Below are positions 50,526-55,149 of a stretch of 64,000 bases of DNA, one piece after another (the stretch's first letter is position 1; each line of letters opens with the position of its first letter). The position numbers and the translations under genes are program-made. The stretch lies in the NCBI GenBank assembly GCA_026182355.1, contig JAPFBL010000255.1:3534001-3598000 (forward strand), in the 5' to 3' direction. The stretch comes from Hermatobates lingyangjiaoensis. Lineage: Eukaryota; Arthropoda; Insecta; Hemiptera; Hermatobatidae. The notes under the pieces are model-generated. The model had not been told where the DNA came from and did not search any database. It worked only from the letters and a program-made list of their open reading frames with translations.

Positions 50526-50993
50526 TGATAAAAGTATCGACCATGAAGTAGAAACAAAATAACATTTATTTGAACAAGGCCAGTTCTTCAGGTTCAAATT
50601 AAACTCTGAATGTCGATGTTTCGGTTTTTATTTGAAGCCTTTTCATGGGTCTGCAAAGCAGAGGAAATCGTCTTACTACTTCCGTAAAGATGTTATTTCT
50701 GAGAAGTTCTCAGCATATGGTTAAAAGAAGTGATAGTAAAAGGTTTGTAAATATTTCTCAGTTCAAAGCATTTTCGCTAACACAACTGTTCTTTTATTTT
50801 CCTTAATACCAATATGTGCTTGACCCATTATATGTTATGTATATTATAGTTTTTAAGAAATAATGTTTGTTTAATGAAATAATGATTTAATTGACATGCA
50901 TGGGTCTGCTAGATGAGGGAGCTGCTGGAATCAGAGTTTAACAAACTAGTGGCAACAGCCACTGATCGCTGCTCAGACCTGACAAAGTCCTGA
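10551..50993 (+). CDS. Liprin-alpha: Liprin-alpha (PPFIA / SYD-2 family), 3' part of the gene, 21 exons
   Basis: Liprin-alpha is a cytoplasmic scaffold of the presynaptic active zone. In the known family it binds RIM, ELKS, CASK, LAR-type receptor phosphatases and kinesin-3. Coding segments read by eye: 10551-10625, 14655-14771, 17714-17788, 20629-20796, 22283-22402, 23552-23677, 24000-24272, 26608-26720, 27566-27689, 31682-31845, 34457-34616, 35807-35896, 42778-42899, 43804-43854, 44480-44756, 45435-45556, 46619-46813, 48603-48866, 50071-50230, 50305-50421, 50913-50993. All boundaries are AG/GT and every phase matches its neighbour, giving 2994 nt, that is 997 codons and a TGA. Order: coiled coil, Ser/Pro-rich linker, basic [10 protein letters not shown] motif, three SAM domains. 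The N-terminal roughly 200 residues of the family (start codon and first coiled coil) are not in the window. Identity is firm from the SAM region, which is nearly invariant in animals; exon 17714-17788 is the least certain. Confidence 0.95.
10799..11543. mobile_element. 720-bp near-perfect foldback with 13-bp target-site duplication
   Basis: A 13-bp direct repeat (ATTCCCATATATA) lies at 10799-10811 and 11531-11543. Arms of exactly 333 bp, 10842-11174 and 11201-11533, are inverted copies with very few mismatches and a 26-bp spacer. Bases 10812-10841 are the extra tail of one end (GATTTCACATAAACATGTGA). The arms hold a hammerhead-like core (10880-10922 minus, 11453-11495 plus). Open frames inside (11404-11649 and others) are arm shadows. 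High arm identity implies a recent insertion. It lies in the liprin-alpha intron after exon 10551-10625. Confidence 0.9.
11453..11495 (+). ncRNA. Best hammerhead-ribozyme-like core (AGATCT family)
   Basis: GACT (11453-11456), CTGACGA (11457-11463), stem II ACCG-N7-CGGT (11466-11480), GAA (11482-11484), AGATCT (11485-11490), T (11491), AGTC (11492-11495). GACT and AGTC pair and abut the core exactly where stem I should be; position 7 of CUGANGA is free, so C is allowed. Stem III (AGATCT) is a loopless palindrome, so the fold needs two molecules. Cleavage would be predicted after T11491. Confidence 0.6.
11870..12006. repeat. Short foldback with AGGCCT hammerhead-like core
   Basis: ATAAGCCACAAGGAAAAAGT at 11870 and ACTTTTTCCTTGTGGCTTAT ending at 12006 are perfect inverted arms of about 25 bp. 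Between them: TGCTCT (11931-11936), CTGATGA (11937-11943), GAA (11953-11955), AGGCCT (11956-11961), C, ACAGCA (11963-11968). TGCTCT pairs with ACAGCA except for one position. Stem II is weak. A degenerate relative lies at 32690-32727. Confidence 0.65.
12030..12130 (+). repeat. Fragment related to the 1.2-kb repeat, with hammerhead-like core
   Basis: Shares GTGCTTGGTCTCCCTTTCTC, GACGG and GAGTCTGTAA-like blocks with 1200-1290. Core: CTC (12073-12075), TTGAAGA (12076-12082), short stem II, GAA (12093-12095), AATT (12096-12099), T, GAG (12101-12103). CTC and GAG pair directly beside the core. The first base of the 5' box is T instead of C. Confidence 0.55.
12140..14654. other. Intron, nothing recognised
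   Basis: An open frame at 12411-12656 encodes a polar 81-residue peptide without recognisable motif; the opposite strand is also open. No splice-supported exon found. Confidence 0.55.
14655..14771 (+). CDS. Liprin-alpha: Liprin-alpha exon (linker inside the coiled-coil region)
   Basis: Thirty-nine codons, phase 0-0, acceptor TTTGTTTCAG and donor AAG|gtgaga. It begins [12 protein letters not shown] and ends IQPPK. The sequence is polar and proline-containing and breaks the coiled coil, as in other family members where this stretch is poorly conserved. It joins in frame to the exons on both sides. Confidence 0.85.
16041..16253. repeat. Foldback with ACGCGT hammerhead-like core
   Basis: Arms of about 80 bp, left 16058-16140 and right 16155-16245 (AAGTTTAATAATATAAACAA against TTGTTCATATTATTAAACTT). 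Right arm, plus: CTGAAGA 16158-16164, stem GAACAC-TAC-GTGTTC, GAA 16181-16183. Left arm, minus: GAA (16123-16121) followed by ACGCGT (16120-16115) and T. The two arms have decayed differently. Confidence 0.65.
16478..16560 (+). mobile_element. 5S-rRNA-derived sequence (SINE3-like head or 5S pseudogene)
   Basis: GATTACCGAAGTTAAGCAAC (16489 onward) followed by ATTGAGATGGTTTGATACTG and GATGGGTGATCAACGTGTCA matches the internal-promoter half of metazoan 5S rRNA (A box AGTTAAGCAACAT, C box GGATGGGTGACC) with about ten changes. The 5' third of 5S is not recognisable. It is either a 5S pseudogene or the head of a 5S-derived SINE. Confidence 0.6.
17714..17788 (+). CDS. Liprin-alpha: Probable liprin-alpha cassette exon (acidic, proline-rich)
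   Basis: A 75-nt open stretch between GGTGTGGTAG and AAG|gtacca, phase 0 on both sides, encoding [18 protein letters not shown] and a PPPDK end. It is richer in G+C than the surrounding intron and fits exactly between the neighbouring phase-0 exons, so the protein reads through with or without it. The acceptor has a poor pyrimidine tract. I infer an optional (alternatively spliced) exon in a linker that varies in the family; it could also be a chance open stretch. Confidence 0.6.
19323..19745. mobile_element. 420-bp element with terminal inverted repeats and AAGCTT core
   Basis: CAGTTTTCACACAAAAGAA at 19329 is inverted at 19716-19736 (TTCTTTTGTGTGAAAACTG). Just inside the left end, minus strand: CAGAAGA (19397-19391), hairpin, GAA (19374-19372), palindrome AAGCTT (19371-19366), T. 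The middle is GC-richer (open frame 19438-19638 minus) but unrecognised. Superfamily unknown. Confidence 0.6.
20629..20796 (+). CDS. Liprin-alpha: Liprin-alpha exon (coiled coil)
   Basis: Fifty-six codons, phase 0-0, acceptor TTTGTTTCAG, donor CAG|gtcagt. It encodes [20 protein letters not shown] through to SAQKEDQ with a clear heptad pattern (leucines at a/d positions). It corresponds to the family segment that ends AQKED before the EERI-TLEKRYL block. Confidence 0.93.
21040..21086. repeat. (TA)n microsatellite
   Basis: Uninterrupted TA repeat, one of two flanking the 21.12-kb palindrome. Other long tracts in the window are at 21198-21241, 25071-25113, 26455-26476, 37624-37662 and about 50477-50522. 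Confidence 0.95.
21118..21201. repeat. Palindrome between two (TA)n tracts
   Basis: Arms 21118-21151 and 21168-21201 (ATGATGTAATTTTCTTGAGG and its complement) are perfect. The loop ACCTCAAATTGAGGT is itself a palindrome, giving a cruciform-capable structure of about 84 bp between (TA)n runs. Confidence 0.85.
21268..21411. repeat. Foldback with CUGAUGA hammerhead-like core
   Basis: Arms AATACAAAGATAGACACAGA (about 21277-21303, ending CTCACTTC) and GAAGTGAG...TCTGTGTCTACCTTTGTATT (21370-21405). Core on plus: CTGATGA 21344-21350, stem II CGACAATTGTT, GAA 21362-21364, ATAT 21365-21368, A. The 3' flank GAAGTGAG pairs perfectly with CTCACTTC in the left arm, with about 40 bases between that strand and the core. 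Confidence 0.65.
21467..21700. mobile_element. Perfect 110-bp-arm foldback (PLE-like, ATAT core)
   Basis: Left arm 21467-21576 and right arm 21591-21700 are inverted copies with no mismatch noticed. Core on plus: CCGATGA 21620-21626, stem II GAC-GACT-GTC, GAA 21638-21640, ATAT 21641-21644, C; the same on minus at 21522-21547. The preceding TCCAACAGGACTATTAGTTC (21452 onward) recurs at 37157, so the family extends past the arm. Further partial copies lie at 36935-37245 and 37664-37870. Confidence 0.85.
22283..22402 (+). CDS. Liprin-alpha: Liprin-alpha exon (coiled coil, [14 protein letters not shown])
   Basis: Forty codons, phase 0-0. The peptide [19 protein letters not shown] is near-identical to the vertebrate family block TTLEKRYLSAQREST, and the exon ends KEAQLK. 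Acceptor TTTTTATGCAG, donor AAG|gtgatt. Confidence 0.96.
23552..23677 (+). CDS. Liprin-alpha: Liprin-alpha exon (coiled coil, [20 protein letters not shown])
   Basis: Forty-two codons, phase 0-0, acceptor CAATTTAAG and donor CAG|gtgagt. It matches the family segment LxERLELAEQKL and then a linker ending RMQAISQ. The acceptor is an AAG, not the usual CAG, but the frame and homology leave little doubt. Confidence 0.93.
24000..24272 (+). CDS. Liprin-alpha: Liprin-alpha exon (coiled coil, [18 protein letters not shown])
   Basis: Ninety-one codons, phase 0-0, one of the longest exons here. It starts [20 protein letters not shown] and holds [20 protein letters not shown] and [14 protein letters not shown], all strongly conserved in liprin-alpha. 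It ends EEIQSDK. This is the core of the multimerising coiled coil. Confidence 0.97.
24580..24800. repeat. Cluster of AT-rich palindromes
   Basis: Overlapping inverted repeats: AAGGATATATTAATATTGTT (24647 onward) against later copies of the complement to 24725, and CCAATCTCCAATA (24760) against TATTGGAGATTGG (24769-24781). The units share GGATATAT and ATTAATA blocks in alternating orientation, which looks like a palindrome that has been rearranged or re-copied. Confidence 0.7.
25161..25189 (-). ncRNA. Hammerhead-ribozyme-like core in the PLE 3' tail
   Basis: Minus strand: CTGAAGA (25189-25183), hairpin CGAGGACATC, GAA (25172-25170), palindrome ATAT, then A. This matches CUGANGA / stem II / GAA-A / U-H of a type I hammerhead with a minimal stem III. 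Hammerheads in the pLTRs of PLEs are established. Stem I next to the core is weak here, so activity is uncertain. Confidence 0.5.
25393..26452 (-). CDS. PLE polyprotein fragment: RT palm/thumb plus GIY-YIG endonuclease
   Basis: Uninterrupted reading frame without a start of its own: an ATG at 26340 is internal, and the frame continues upstream through [18 protein letters not shown] to the YIDD box near 26430. Key residues seen: YIDD, the GIY-YIG first strand as CVYRLDC and FYVGLAS (GIY/YIG degenerate, as usual in PLEs), Arg in SLRMNNHR, and Glu in RASEEALI. Without the RT N-terminus it cannot be an autonomous enzyme. Confidence 0.88.
26608..26720 (+). CDS. Liprin-alpha: Liprin-alpha exon (end of coiled coil)
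   Basis: 113 nt, phase 0 in and phase 2 out; the split codon AG|G makes Arg with the next exon. It encodes [20 protein letters not shown] and ends TDALTR. It lies 150 bp downstream of the Penelope-like element and its (TA)n/(GA)n flank, so that element sits in the intron just before this exon. Confidence 0.92.
27566..27689 (+). CDS. Liprin-alpha: Liprin-alpha exon (disordered linker, [15 protein letters not shown])
   Basis: Phase 2 in, phase 0 out, acceptor CCATTTGCAG, donor AAG|gtacgc. The frame that continues the previous exon gives [20 protein letters not shown] followed by [20 protein letters not shown]. It is low in secondary structure and rich in Ser, Thr and Pro. A longer hydrophobic reading in another frame over the same bases (from 27475) is a shadow. 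Confidence 0.88.
27690..30723. other. Intron, nearly empty
   Basis: AT-rich. Only a CTGACGA box at 27886-27892 followed by a palindrome AGTCAGTTGACT recalls the hammerhead-like family; GAA is CAA there. Nothing else recognised. Confidence 0.55.
30724..30899. mobile_element. 152-bp foldback of the AGATCT family with 12-bp target-site duplication
   Basis: TTAAATATATAA at 30724-30735 and 30888-30899 flank the element. Left arm holds the full core on minus: GACT (30810-30807), CTGACGA (30806-30800), stem II, GAT (30781-30779, GAA in the best copy), AGATCT (30778-30773), T, AGTC. The right arm is cut short after about 25 bp. The right end GATTTCACATAAACACGTGA (complement of 30858-30881) matches the extra tail of the 10.8-kb copy. 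Confidence 0.85.
31682..31845 (+). CDS. Liprin-alpha: Liprin-alpha exon ([22 protein letters not shown])
   Basis: 164 nt, phase 0 in, phase 2 out. The first part is acidic ([19 protein letters not shown]); the second is the hallmark helix [20 protein letters not shown] that precedes RLIQEEK. The upstream pyrimidine tract (GGTTTTTTTTTTGTTTCAG) is strong. The acidic half corresponds to the family region before the Ser-rich SSMDLLSP-type block. Confidence 0.95.
32690..32770 (+). repeat. Degenerate relative of the 11.9-kb foldback
   Basis: CTTCAGTTGCTCTCTGATGA (32691-32710), ATAAA and GAAATGCCTTAG repeat the order of 11926-11963. CTGATGA is intact (32704-32710); the palindrome AGGCCT has decayed to ATGCCT. 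Confidence 0.45.
33002..33080. repeat. Degenerate foldback of the ATAT family
   Basis: ACAAAAACTCACTACTATAT (33011-33030) and its near complement at 33056-33075. Core box CTCATGA 33037-33043 (one change), GAA 33053-33055, ATGT. The arm matches the PLE tail at 25153-25171 (ACTCACTACTATATTTC), tying this family to the PLE. Confidence 0.6.
33116..34456. other. Intron with one decayed CTGACGA box
   Basis: CTGACGA at 33197-33203 and GTTGAAAAG at 33219-33227 resemble the AGATCT family but without the palindrome. The rest is unremarkable AT-rich sequence. Confidence 0.5.
34457..34616 (+). CDS. Liprin-alpha: Liprin-alpha exon ([21 protein letters not shown])
   Basis: 160 nt, phase 2 in, phase 0 out. 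It continues the helix as [20 protein letters not shown] and then turns into a Gly/Ser/Pro linker ([20 protein letters not shown]). The STPKSP motif is a likely proline-directed phosphorylation site by pattern only. Base composition is visibly more GC-rich than the introns. Confidence 0.94.
35807..35896 (+). CDS. Liprin-alpha: Liprin-alpha exon (Pro/Ser linker)
   Basis: Thirty codons, phase 0-0, acceptor TTGTTGCTAG, donor CAG|gtgaga. It encodes [20 protein letters not shown] and ends SMTVSQ. The linker is not well conserved, so the call rests on phase, composition and position. An alternative acceptor at CTCCTGCAG (after 35815) would change the phase and is less likely. Confidence 0.75.
36935..37245. 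repeat. Two partial copies of the 21.47-kb family
   Basis: AGTTCA-CCAAGGAAAGAGAA (36939) and AACAGGACTATTAGTTCAGC (37162) each begin the arm sequence and continue as A-rich remnants with ACACACAAAAAAGACA. The arms are interrupted by unrelated sequence and A-rich expansion. Base 37000-37150 is otherwise unrecognised. Confidence 0.6.
37252..37622. mobile_element. Tandem pair of AGATCT-family foldbacks
   Basis: Unit 1 is 37255-37425, unit 2 is about 37454-37622; each has AACCACAATA...AGATCT arms in inverted orientation. Unit 1 right arm: GACT (37344-37347), CTGACGA (37348-37354), GAT (37373-37375), AGATCT (37376-37381), T, AGTC. Unit 1 left arm has intact GAA-AGATCT on minus (37300-37292). Between the units is the GATTTCACATAAACACGTGA tail. 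Confidence 0.85.
37664..37870 (-). mobile_element. Single arm of the 21.47-kb family with longer internal sequence
   Basis: Starts right after a (TA)n tract (37624-37662) with AGTTCACACAGGAAAGAGAA. Minus core: CCGATGA (37743-37737), GAA (37725-37723), ATAT (37722-37719), C. After GAAGCTAACTGAGTTG the sequence continues into GC-rich unique DNA to about 37830, so this copy probably preserves part of the family that the short foldbacks lost. Confidence 0.65.
38101..38676 (+). other. Unrecognised 191-codon open frame in an intron
   Basis: The second longest open frame in the window after the PLE. It lies in the large intron between exons 35807-35896 and 42778-42899. The translated sequence has no motif I recognise; it is mildly hydrophobic near its end and the other frames also have long open runs. 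GC content is higher than in the surrounding intron, as for many mobile elements. It is more likely a decayed element than a gene. Confidence 0.25.
38680..42777. other. Large intron, nothing recognised
   Basis: More than 4 kb of AT-rich DNA. Short open frames at 39993-40193, 40527-40709 and 42524-42787 lack motifs; the last ends within the acceptor of the next exon in another frame. Confidence 0.6.
42778..42899 (+). CDS. Liprin-alpha: Liprin-alpha exon ([19 protein letters not shown])
   Basis: 122 nt, phase 0 in, phase 2 out. It encodes [20 protein letters not shown] then a short helix [20 protein letters not shown] found in invertebrate liprin-alpha. Two in-frame acceptors are possible six bases apart (CTTACAG at 42777 and TTGCAG at 42783), giving or losing Leu-Gln. 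The intron before it is almost 6.9 kb, the second largest seen here. Confidence 0.85.
43804..43854 (+). CDS. Liprin-alpha: Liprin-alpha micro-exon
   Basis: 51 nt, phase 2 in and phase 2 out, between CTTTGCAG and AAG|gtgagt. It encodes [16 protein letters not shown]. Its length is a multiple of three and both phases match, so it can be skipped without a frame change; I infer a possible alternative exon. Confidence 0.75.
44480..44756 (+). CDS. Liprin-alpha: Liprin-alpha exon (His/Pro-rich linker, poly-Ala, [18 protein letters not shown])
   Basis: 277 nt, phase 2 in, phase 0 out. It reads [20 protein letters not shown], a His/Pro-rich stretch, a run of ten alanines coded by mixed GCC/GCT codons (near 44674-44702), and the hallmark basic motif [25 protein letters not shown] followed by KKKGIKSS also occurs in vertebrate members, without the long His/Pro and Ala insert. 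Much higher G+C than the flanking introns. Overlapping open frames on both strands here are shadows. Confidence 0.93.
45435..45556 (+). CDS. Liprin-alpha: Liprin-alpha exon (linker before SAM1)
   Basis: 122 nt, phase 0 in, phase 2 out. It encodes [20 protein letters not shown] and ends [13 protein letters not shown], matching the family DRRLKKKHELL junction with the next exon. Acceptor TTTGTTTCAG, donor AA|gtaatt. Confidence 0.93.
46619..46813 (+). CDS. Liprin-alpha: Liprin-alpha exon: SAM domain 1
   Basis: 195 nt, phase 2 in, phase 2 out. It encodes [39 protein letters not shown] and [20 protein letters not shown], ending EIGI. This is the near-invariant liprin-alpha SAM1. The true acceptor is TTGTGTTAG at 46618; a nearer-looking TTTCAG at 46609 would add bases out of frame. 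Confidence 0.98.
46890..47565 (-). pseudogene. mariner-family transposase relic
   Basis: Minus strand pieces in changing frames: [12 protein letters not shown] and [12 protein letters not shown] near 47540-47440 (first catalytic block, usually TGDETW), [12 protein letters not shown] near 47205 (second catalytic block, usually HHDNAPAH), and [11 protein letters not shown] near 46970-46940 (C-terminal GDYFEK). Stops and frameshifts throughout. It lies antisense in the liprin-alpha intron between SAM1 and SAM2 exons. Confidence 0.7.
48603..48866 (+). CDS. Liprin-alpha: Liprin-alpha exon: end of SAM1 and SAM domain 2
   Basis: 264 nt, phase 2 in, phase 2 out. It encodes [20 protein letters not shown], the linker [19 protein letters not shown] and SAM2 with [20 protein letters not shown] and [18 protein letters not shown]. 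Almost identical to mammalian liprin-alpha in the family pattern. SAM1-3 form a supramodule that binds CaMK-domain CASK and liprin-beta in known members. Confidence 0.98.
49025..49110 (+). repeat. Hammerhead-like fragment, ACCGGT family
   Basis: GGTCC-GAA (49096-49098), ACCGGT (49099-49104), A. The 5' box is CTAAAAA (two changes) and stem II is short. A second ACCGGT copy lies on minus at 43228-43220 (GAA-ACCGGT-C), and decayed ACCAGT copies near 60645 minus and 60755 plus. Preceded by the hairpin CGTGGTC...GACCACG (49031-49055). Confidence 0.45.
50071..50230 (+). CDS. Liprin-alpha: Liprin-alpha exon: SAM2-SAM3 linker and start of SAM3
   Basis: 160 nt, phase 2 in, phase 0 out. It encodes [20 protein letters not shown], a basic helix, and [20 protein letters not shown] of SAM3. 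Acceptor GTTTCCCTTAG, donor AAG|gtaata. Only 74 bp of intron separate it from the next exon, the shortest in the gene. Confidence 0.97.
50305..50421 (+). CDS. Liprin-alpha: Liprin-alpha exon: SAM domain 3
   Basis: 117 nt, phase 0-0. It encodes [20 protein letters not shown] then [18 protein letters not shown], the conserved second half of SAM3. Acceptor TATATAATAG, donor CAG|gttggt. A (TA)n tract and a repeat element begin 53 bp downstream. Confidence 0.97.
50477..50740. repeat. (TA)n tract followed by an unclassified repeat-like fragment
   Basis: (TA)n to about 50522, then a sequence with CTGAAGA on minus (50591-50585) and ACCGAAACATCGAC on minus (near 50626-50612). Both resemble the boxes above but not in one clean core. 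It occupies the last liprin-alpha intron. Confidence 0.4.
50913..50993 (+). CDS. Liprin-alpha: Liprin-alpha terminal coding exon
   Basis: Twenty-six codons and TGA, phase 0 in, acceptor GGGTCTGCTAG. It encodes [20 protein letters not shown] and ends SDLTKS. It follows SAM3 directly and stops about 20 residues later; vertebrate members carry a longer tail that ends in a PDZ ligand. No such tail is visible here, so either this is a short isoform or an alternative last exon exists that I did not recognise. Confidence 0.9.
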   Translation: MRELLESEFNKLVATATDRCSDLTKS

Positions 50994-51630
50994 TATATGG
51001 AACAACCATAGCCCAACGAGCCGCCCGGCAGGTGGGCCTAAGCTAGCTAGTCTCGCAGAGTGGCACTGACTTGATCCTTTCTTCCTCCTCCTCCCTTTGT
51101 ATGTACATACCAGTACCAGCTCTCAAATGGCCTAAATGTATACAAACCTTATTATATTTTTTTTAAATCTCAAACAAGTGTGTTTTACACATGGTTACTT
51201 TGTGATTTTGTAAATAATTTGAAATTAGGTCCCTTCAATTTCTCTTCTTGTAACCTTTGTATGCTACTAGTCTGTAAAAATTATCTACACCTAACCTTCG
51301 TTTTATATAGAATATAAATGATCTATATATAACTAGAATTTTAATAACACGTGTAGCCAATGATCGGACTATAATTTAAAAATATTGATCTATATATTTT
51401 TTTATTTAGATAATTACTTTAGCCTATCATTTTATTCCTTGTAAATTTTATATTATGACTCAGATTTACATTTATATGTAGAGGATATATAAGCCATCAC
51501 ATTGGGCTAAAAATAATTGTACACAATTAAATGATTATTATTGCGTACTACAGACTATCTTAAAAACAAATTTTCATGATTTAGCTATAATTATTATTAT
51601 AATAAAGACAATTTCTTTCAAAATAAAATA
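50994..51630 (+). other. Liprin-alpha: Liprin-alpha 3' UTR with candidate poly(A) signals
   Basis: Non-coding sequence after the TGA. The first 130 bases are relatively GC-rich, then it turns AT-rich. AATAAA hexamers at 51601-51606 and 51622-51627 are the first two canonical poly(A) signals after the stop and are followed by T-rich sequence near 51645. The 3' end is inferred from these; later AATAAA copies would allow a longer UTR. Confidence 0.5.
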
Positions 51631-54600
51631 TACCAATTATAATTTTTTTTTAACAAAAAAAGAACAATATTAGATAACTGCCAACAGAATATTTATCCAC
51701 TATGCAAGTGTTACCCTTAAGTCATGCTTAAATTACCATGCCTTTGCTTGATTGAAGTCAGGCTGATTTACAAAGAAATTCAAAAAACAAAAACGACTTC
51801 ACTAGTAATGATTGTTGGATAGGAAATACAGATTGAATGCAGTTGTTCAATGTATGGCTTTTTTTAACCTTTACATGTTGCGGTCAAATTGTTTTAACAA
51901 TGAAAAGAAAGAACCATTCCATCAATATTTCATGAATAGTAATTATTATTAATTAAATTCTTAAAAAAATAAGTTTTTTTATGAATAAGACAATTTCATT
52001 GCATGTTAAAGTTAATAAAGATGTTATGAAATGTGATGTAATTTTAATAAATACAATCTTGCTATTTATAAGCCTTTAATGTATTGAACATTTGTTTTCA
52101 TATTAATTTGATAGTAAATCTAAAGCAGAAAGAGATTAAATATTTTCGGGCTTGCCTGTAATTGTATTGCAATAAGTATCCGGTGGTTTGGTTTTTTCGA
52201 TTCTTCTTAATTACACAACTGATTCTTTGGCTTATTGATAGTAACAATAATAAAGGAAAAGTAATGAAATTCATCTGTTAATAAATGTATGTTATGTGTT
52301 CCCGATGATTATCATCATTAACTGATGATTTTCTAATCATCGCGTTCTTTTTATAGGAAACAAAAATATCAATTGAAATAAAACTGTGCCTCATAGTTTA
52401 CTTAAGTTAATATTAATAAGTGAAAATCTGAAAGTAGCATGTACAAGAAAATGAACACATTCATTTTCTATATAGTGAAATTTATAGGTGGTCCTTACGA
52501 AGCAGAAATGAACTTCGTTTGATGGTTGTTAAAGCTCCTAAGATCTGCTATAAATGTTGAAACAGTTTAATAACTGTTTATTGAACTAGTTAGGTAATTG
52601 ATTGATTAACAAAGTACACTCTAAAGAAAACAAAAGAAGTAGATAATTTCGGATGGAAAATATACCTTTGTGTTTAATTTATTTTTTTTAATTTATTGAA
52701 AATTAAATTACTCTATTTTTATCAATATTACTCTTTTACCGAGATTTAATCGGTTTTAACTACTGAAATAAATGATACATATTTATTAATAGCCTTGCCA
52801 TTGTAATTAACAAGTGAAAGCAATTTCTAATGCGAAAATAATCTAACGACAGAAGATGGTTTTTAAAGGAGACATGTGTGTTAATTTAGAGTAACCAATC
52901 CGAACTATGCATTCTGAGAATATATAAGCAATATATGATAATTGAAATTCTTGAGTTACAATTTTTAATTATTCAATGGAGTTTTCTTGATAAAAATAAT
53001 TTATTGCAATTCGTTATTAGATAATATATATATATACATTAATAGAATAGTTACTTGAAGACCCCTGTTTTTCGAACAGTCATTATTTCTGTTAATTTTT
53101 GGTCTCTCATTAAGAGTCTTAACCAATACCAGGATTTGGGTCATTCAGAAAAAAAAACAAAGATATTCCTGTTTGAAGAAAGATTTTTTCACCATGTAAT
53201 AGCGAATTTAAATGACCTTTTTGGTGTAAATCGAAGTATAAAAAGAATTGGTTGATGTGACTCAGGTCGCATATAGTGAGGGTTAGGTGTATTTTATGTA
53301 AATCTGACTGTAGTAATTGATTGTTGCTCGTTGTTCTCTCATGTCGTAACTAATACATGTTGACAATACTTAGTTCAAAGTAACTCTAAGACTCTCATCA
53401 AACTATTATGTTTCTTCCAATACCTTATCCAACCTTATTTCAATAAAATTTGACACCTAGAGTTTTGAAAAATAATAATTATCATTATGTACAGTAGAGC
53501 ATTGAATCCTTTACCTGCACCAAGTGCATTCATATCAATTTAGAATCTTAGTTAATTGTATAAACAAATATATTTTAATTTTAAGGAAATATGGTGCTAA
53601 AATGTTTGTTTGCCATTTGCCATTGTCGATCAATGGGTATGTTTGTCATTATCGCAGACCTCTAATCAAATATATCACCTTGTAGGAATTAAGCCTTCTT
53701 TGTAAATAGTTGTAAATTCAGTCCACATTATAAAACATTCCGCTTTGTTATATAGCAGTTATAGTTAGTATTTATTTTGCAACTACCCGAATATTTTATA
53801 AACATATATAAAATGTATATTTAAATGATAAATGCTTATTTGCGACTCCCTGCTTGTATAGAACGCCAACAGAAGAAACGGCCGTTAATTTATCTGTGTG
53901 TGTTTATTTAAGTATTAGTTTAGGTTTTTTCTTTGTTTACAACTTTGGTCGAGATTAATTTAGGTTATTCTTGTTGACCAAAGTATAAAGGGTTAGCGGA
54001 CCTTCTACGGGTGTTAGTTCTCAAATGAAATTTTCCAATGAACCCGTTTGTTTCCTAGCAATTTGGGATTTTCTTCTTTCTAGACCTGCAAACATCTTAA
54101 TAATTCTTAACTGTACTGCTTTCGGCACACTATGCTTCTGCACATGGAAATTCAAAAAAAAAAACTCAATACACCACTTTCCAGCATTACAAATATAATG
54201 TAGAATACTATTCATTAATTAGTTACCTTATTTGTTTTATTTCTAGTCGCATCCAAAATTGTGTTCCCGAATACCGAACTATTTATTATCTGTCAATTCT
54301 GCTCTTATTGGACTCTTCTCGTCGATCTATATCTTTCATAAGATTCGTTTTCCTATTTCTAATACTCTTTAGGCTAAATGTGTCTAATTGGTTGTAAGCA
54401 TATATTACTTACCTGATAGATTAACTCTATTATTTGGGATAATTGAATAATATTGTTATGTATTTGTTAGATTCTGTTCCTATTTAAATAACTATAAAAT
54501 ATCGTAGGAATATTGTTTCTTTATAAATCAGATGTGAAAAGAGCCTTGTACTTCCCAGTACCTTTTATTTTATAGAAGTAAATGTGAAACAGGTTTTGAT

Positions 54601-55149
54601 TGAAGATAAGCTGTATTAATCACACATTTGGGAGTGCAAAAGACACATTTCTGATGTATTGGAAACGTTAGTTTCTTGTTGCTAGTGTGGAATATGTTAG
54701 ATTGTTGTTACTCATGATAGTGGATCGATATCTGGTCCCCTCACCCTCTCCAGTTGTTAATCTTTGGAAAATAATTAAACGACTTTCCCTTTTCAACAGT
54801 AAATGCTGAAATGTCTCATAAACTATGTTGTTGAACTCGAAGATAATTTAACAGTATTATAAATTTAATGAAATATACATGCATGCATTTTTGTGCATTG
54901 CCATATGTACCAAACTATTTATAACAAGCATAGCATACATGTGCTATATCCAGTACATATAATATATGTATACTATGATAAATAAATAAAAATGCGGTTA
55001 TTCATAAAAGCTGTTTTCATTTTCCTTGGTTGTATAAAAAATTACGTTTTATCTTCTAATTTGGGAATTTAATGTGTACCCATTTTGAGTCGTTTTAATT
55101 TGTCTTACATATTTATAACTTGTGTCTTTGTTTGATTTTTATTAATTTT
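51631..55149. other. Intergenic DNA between liprin-alpha and the LTR relic
   Basis: AT-rich; many AATAAA hexamers. No gene, RNA or repeat supported. Open frames at 53055-53255 and 54021-54215 have no recognisable motif. Confidence 0.6.
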
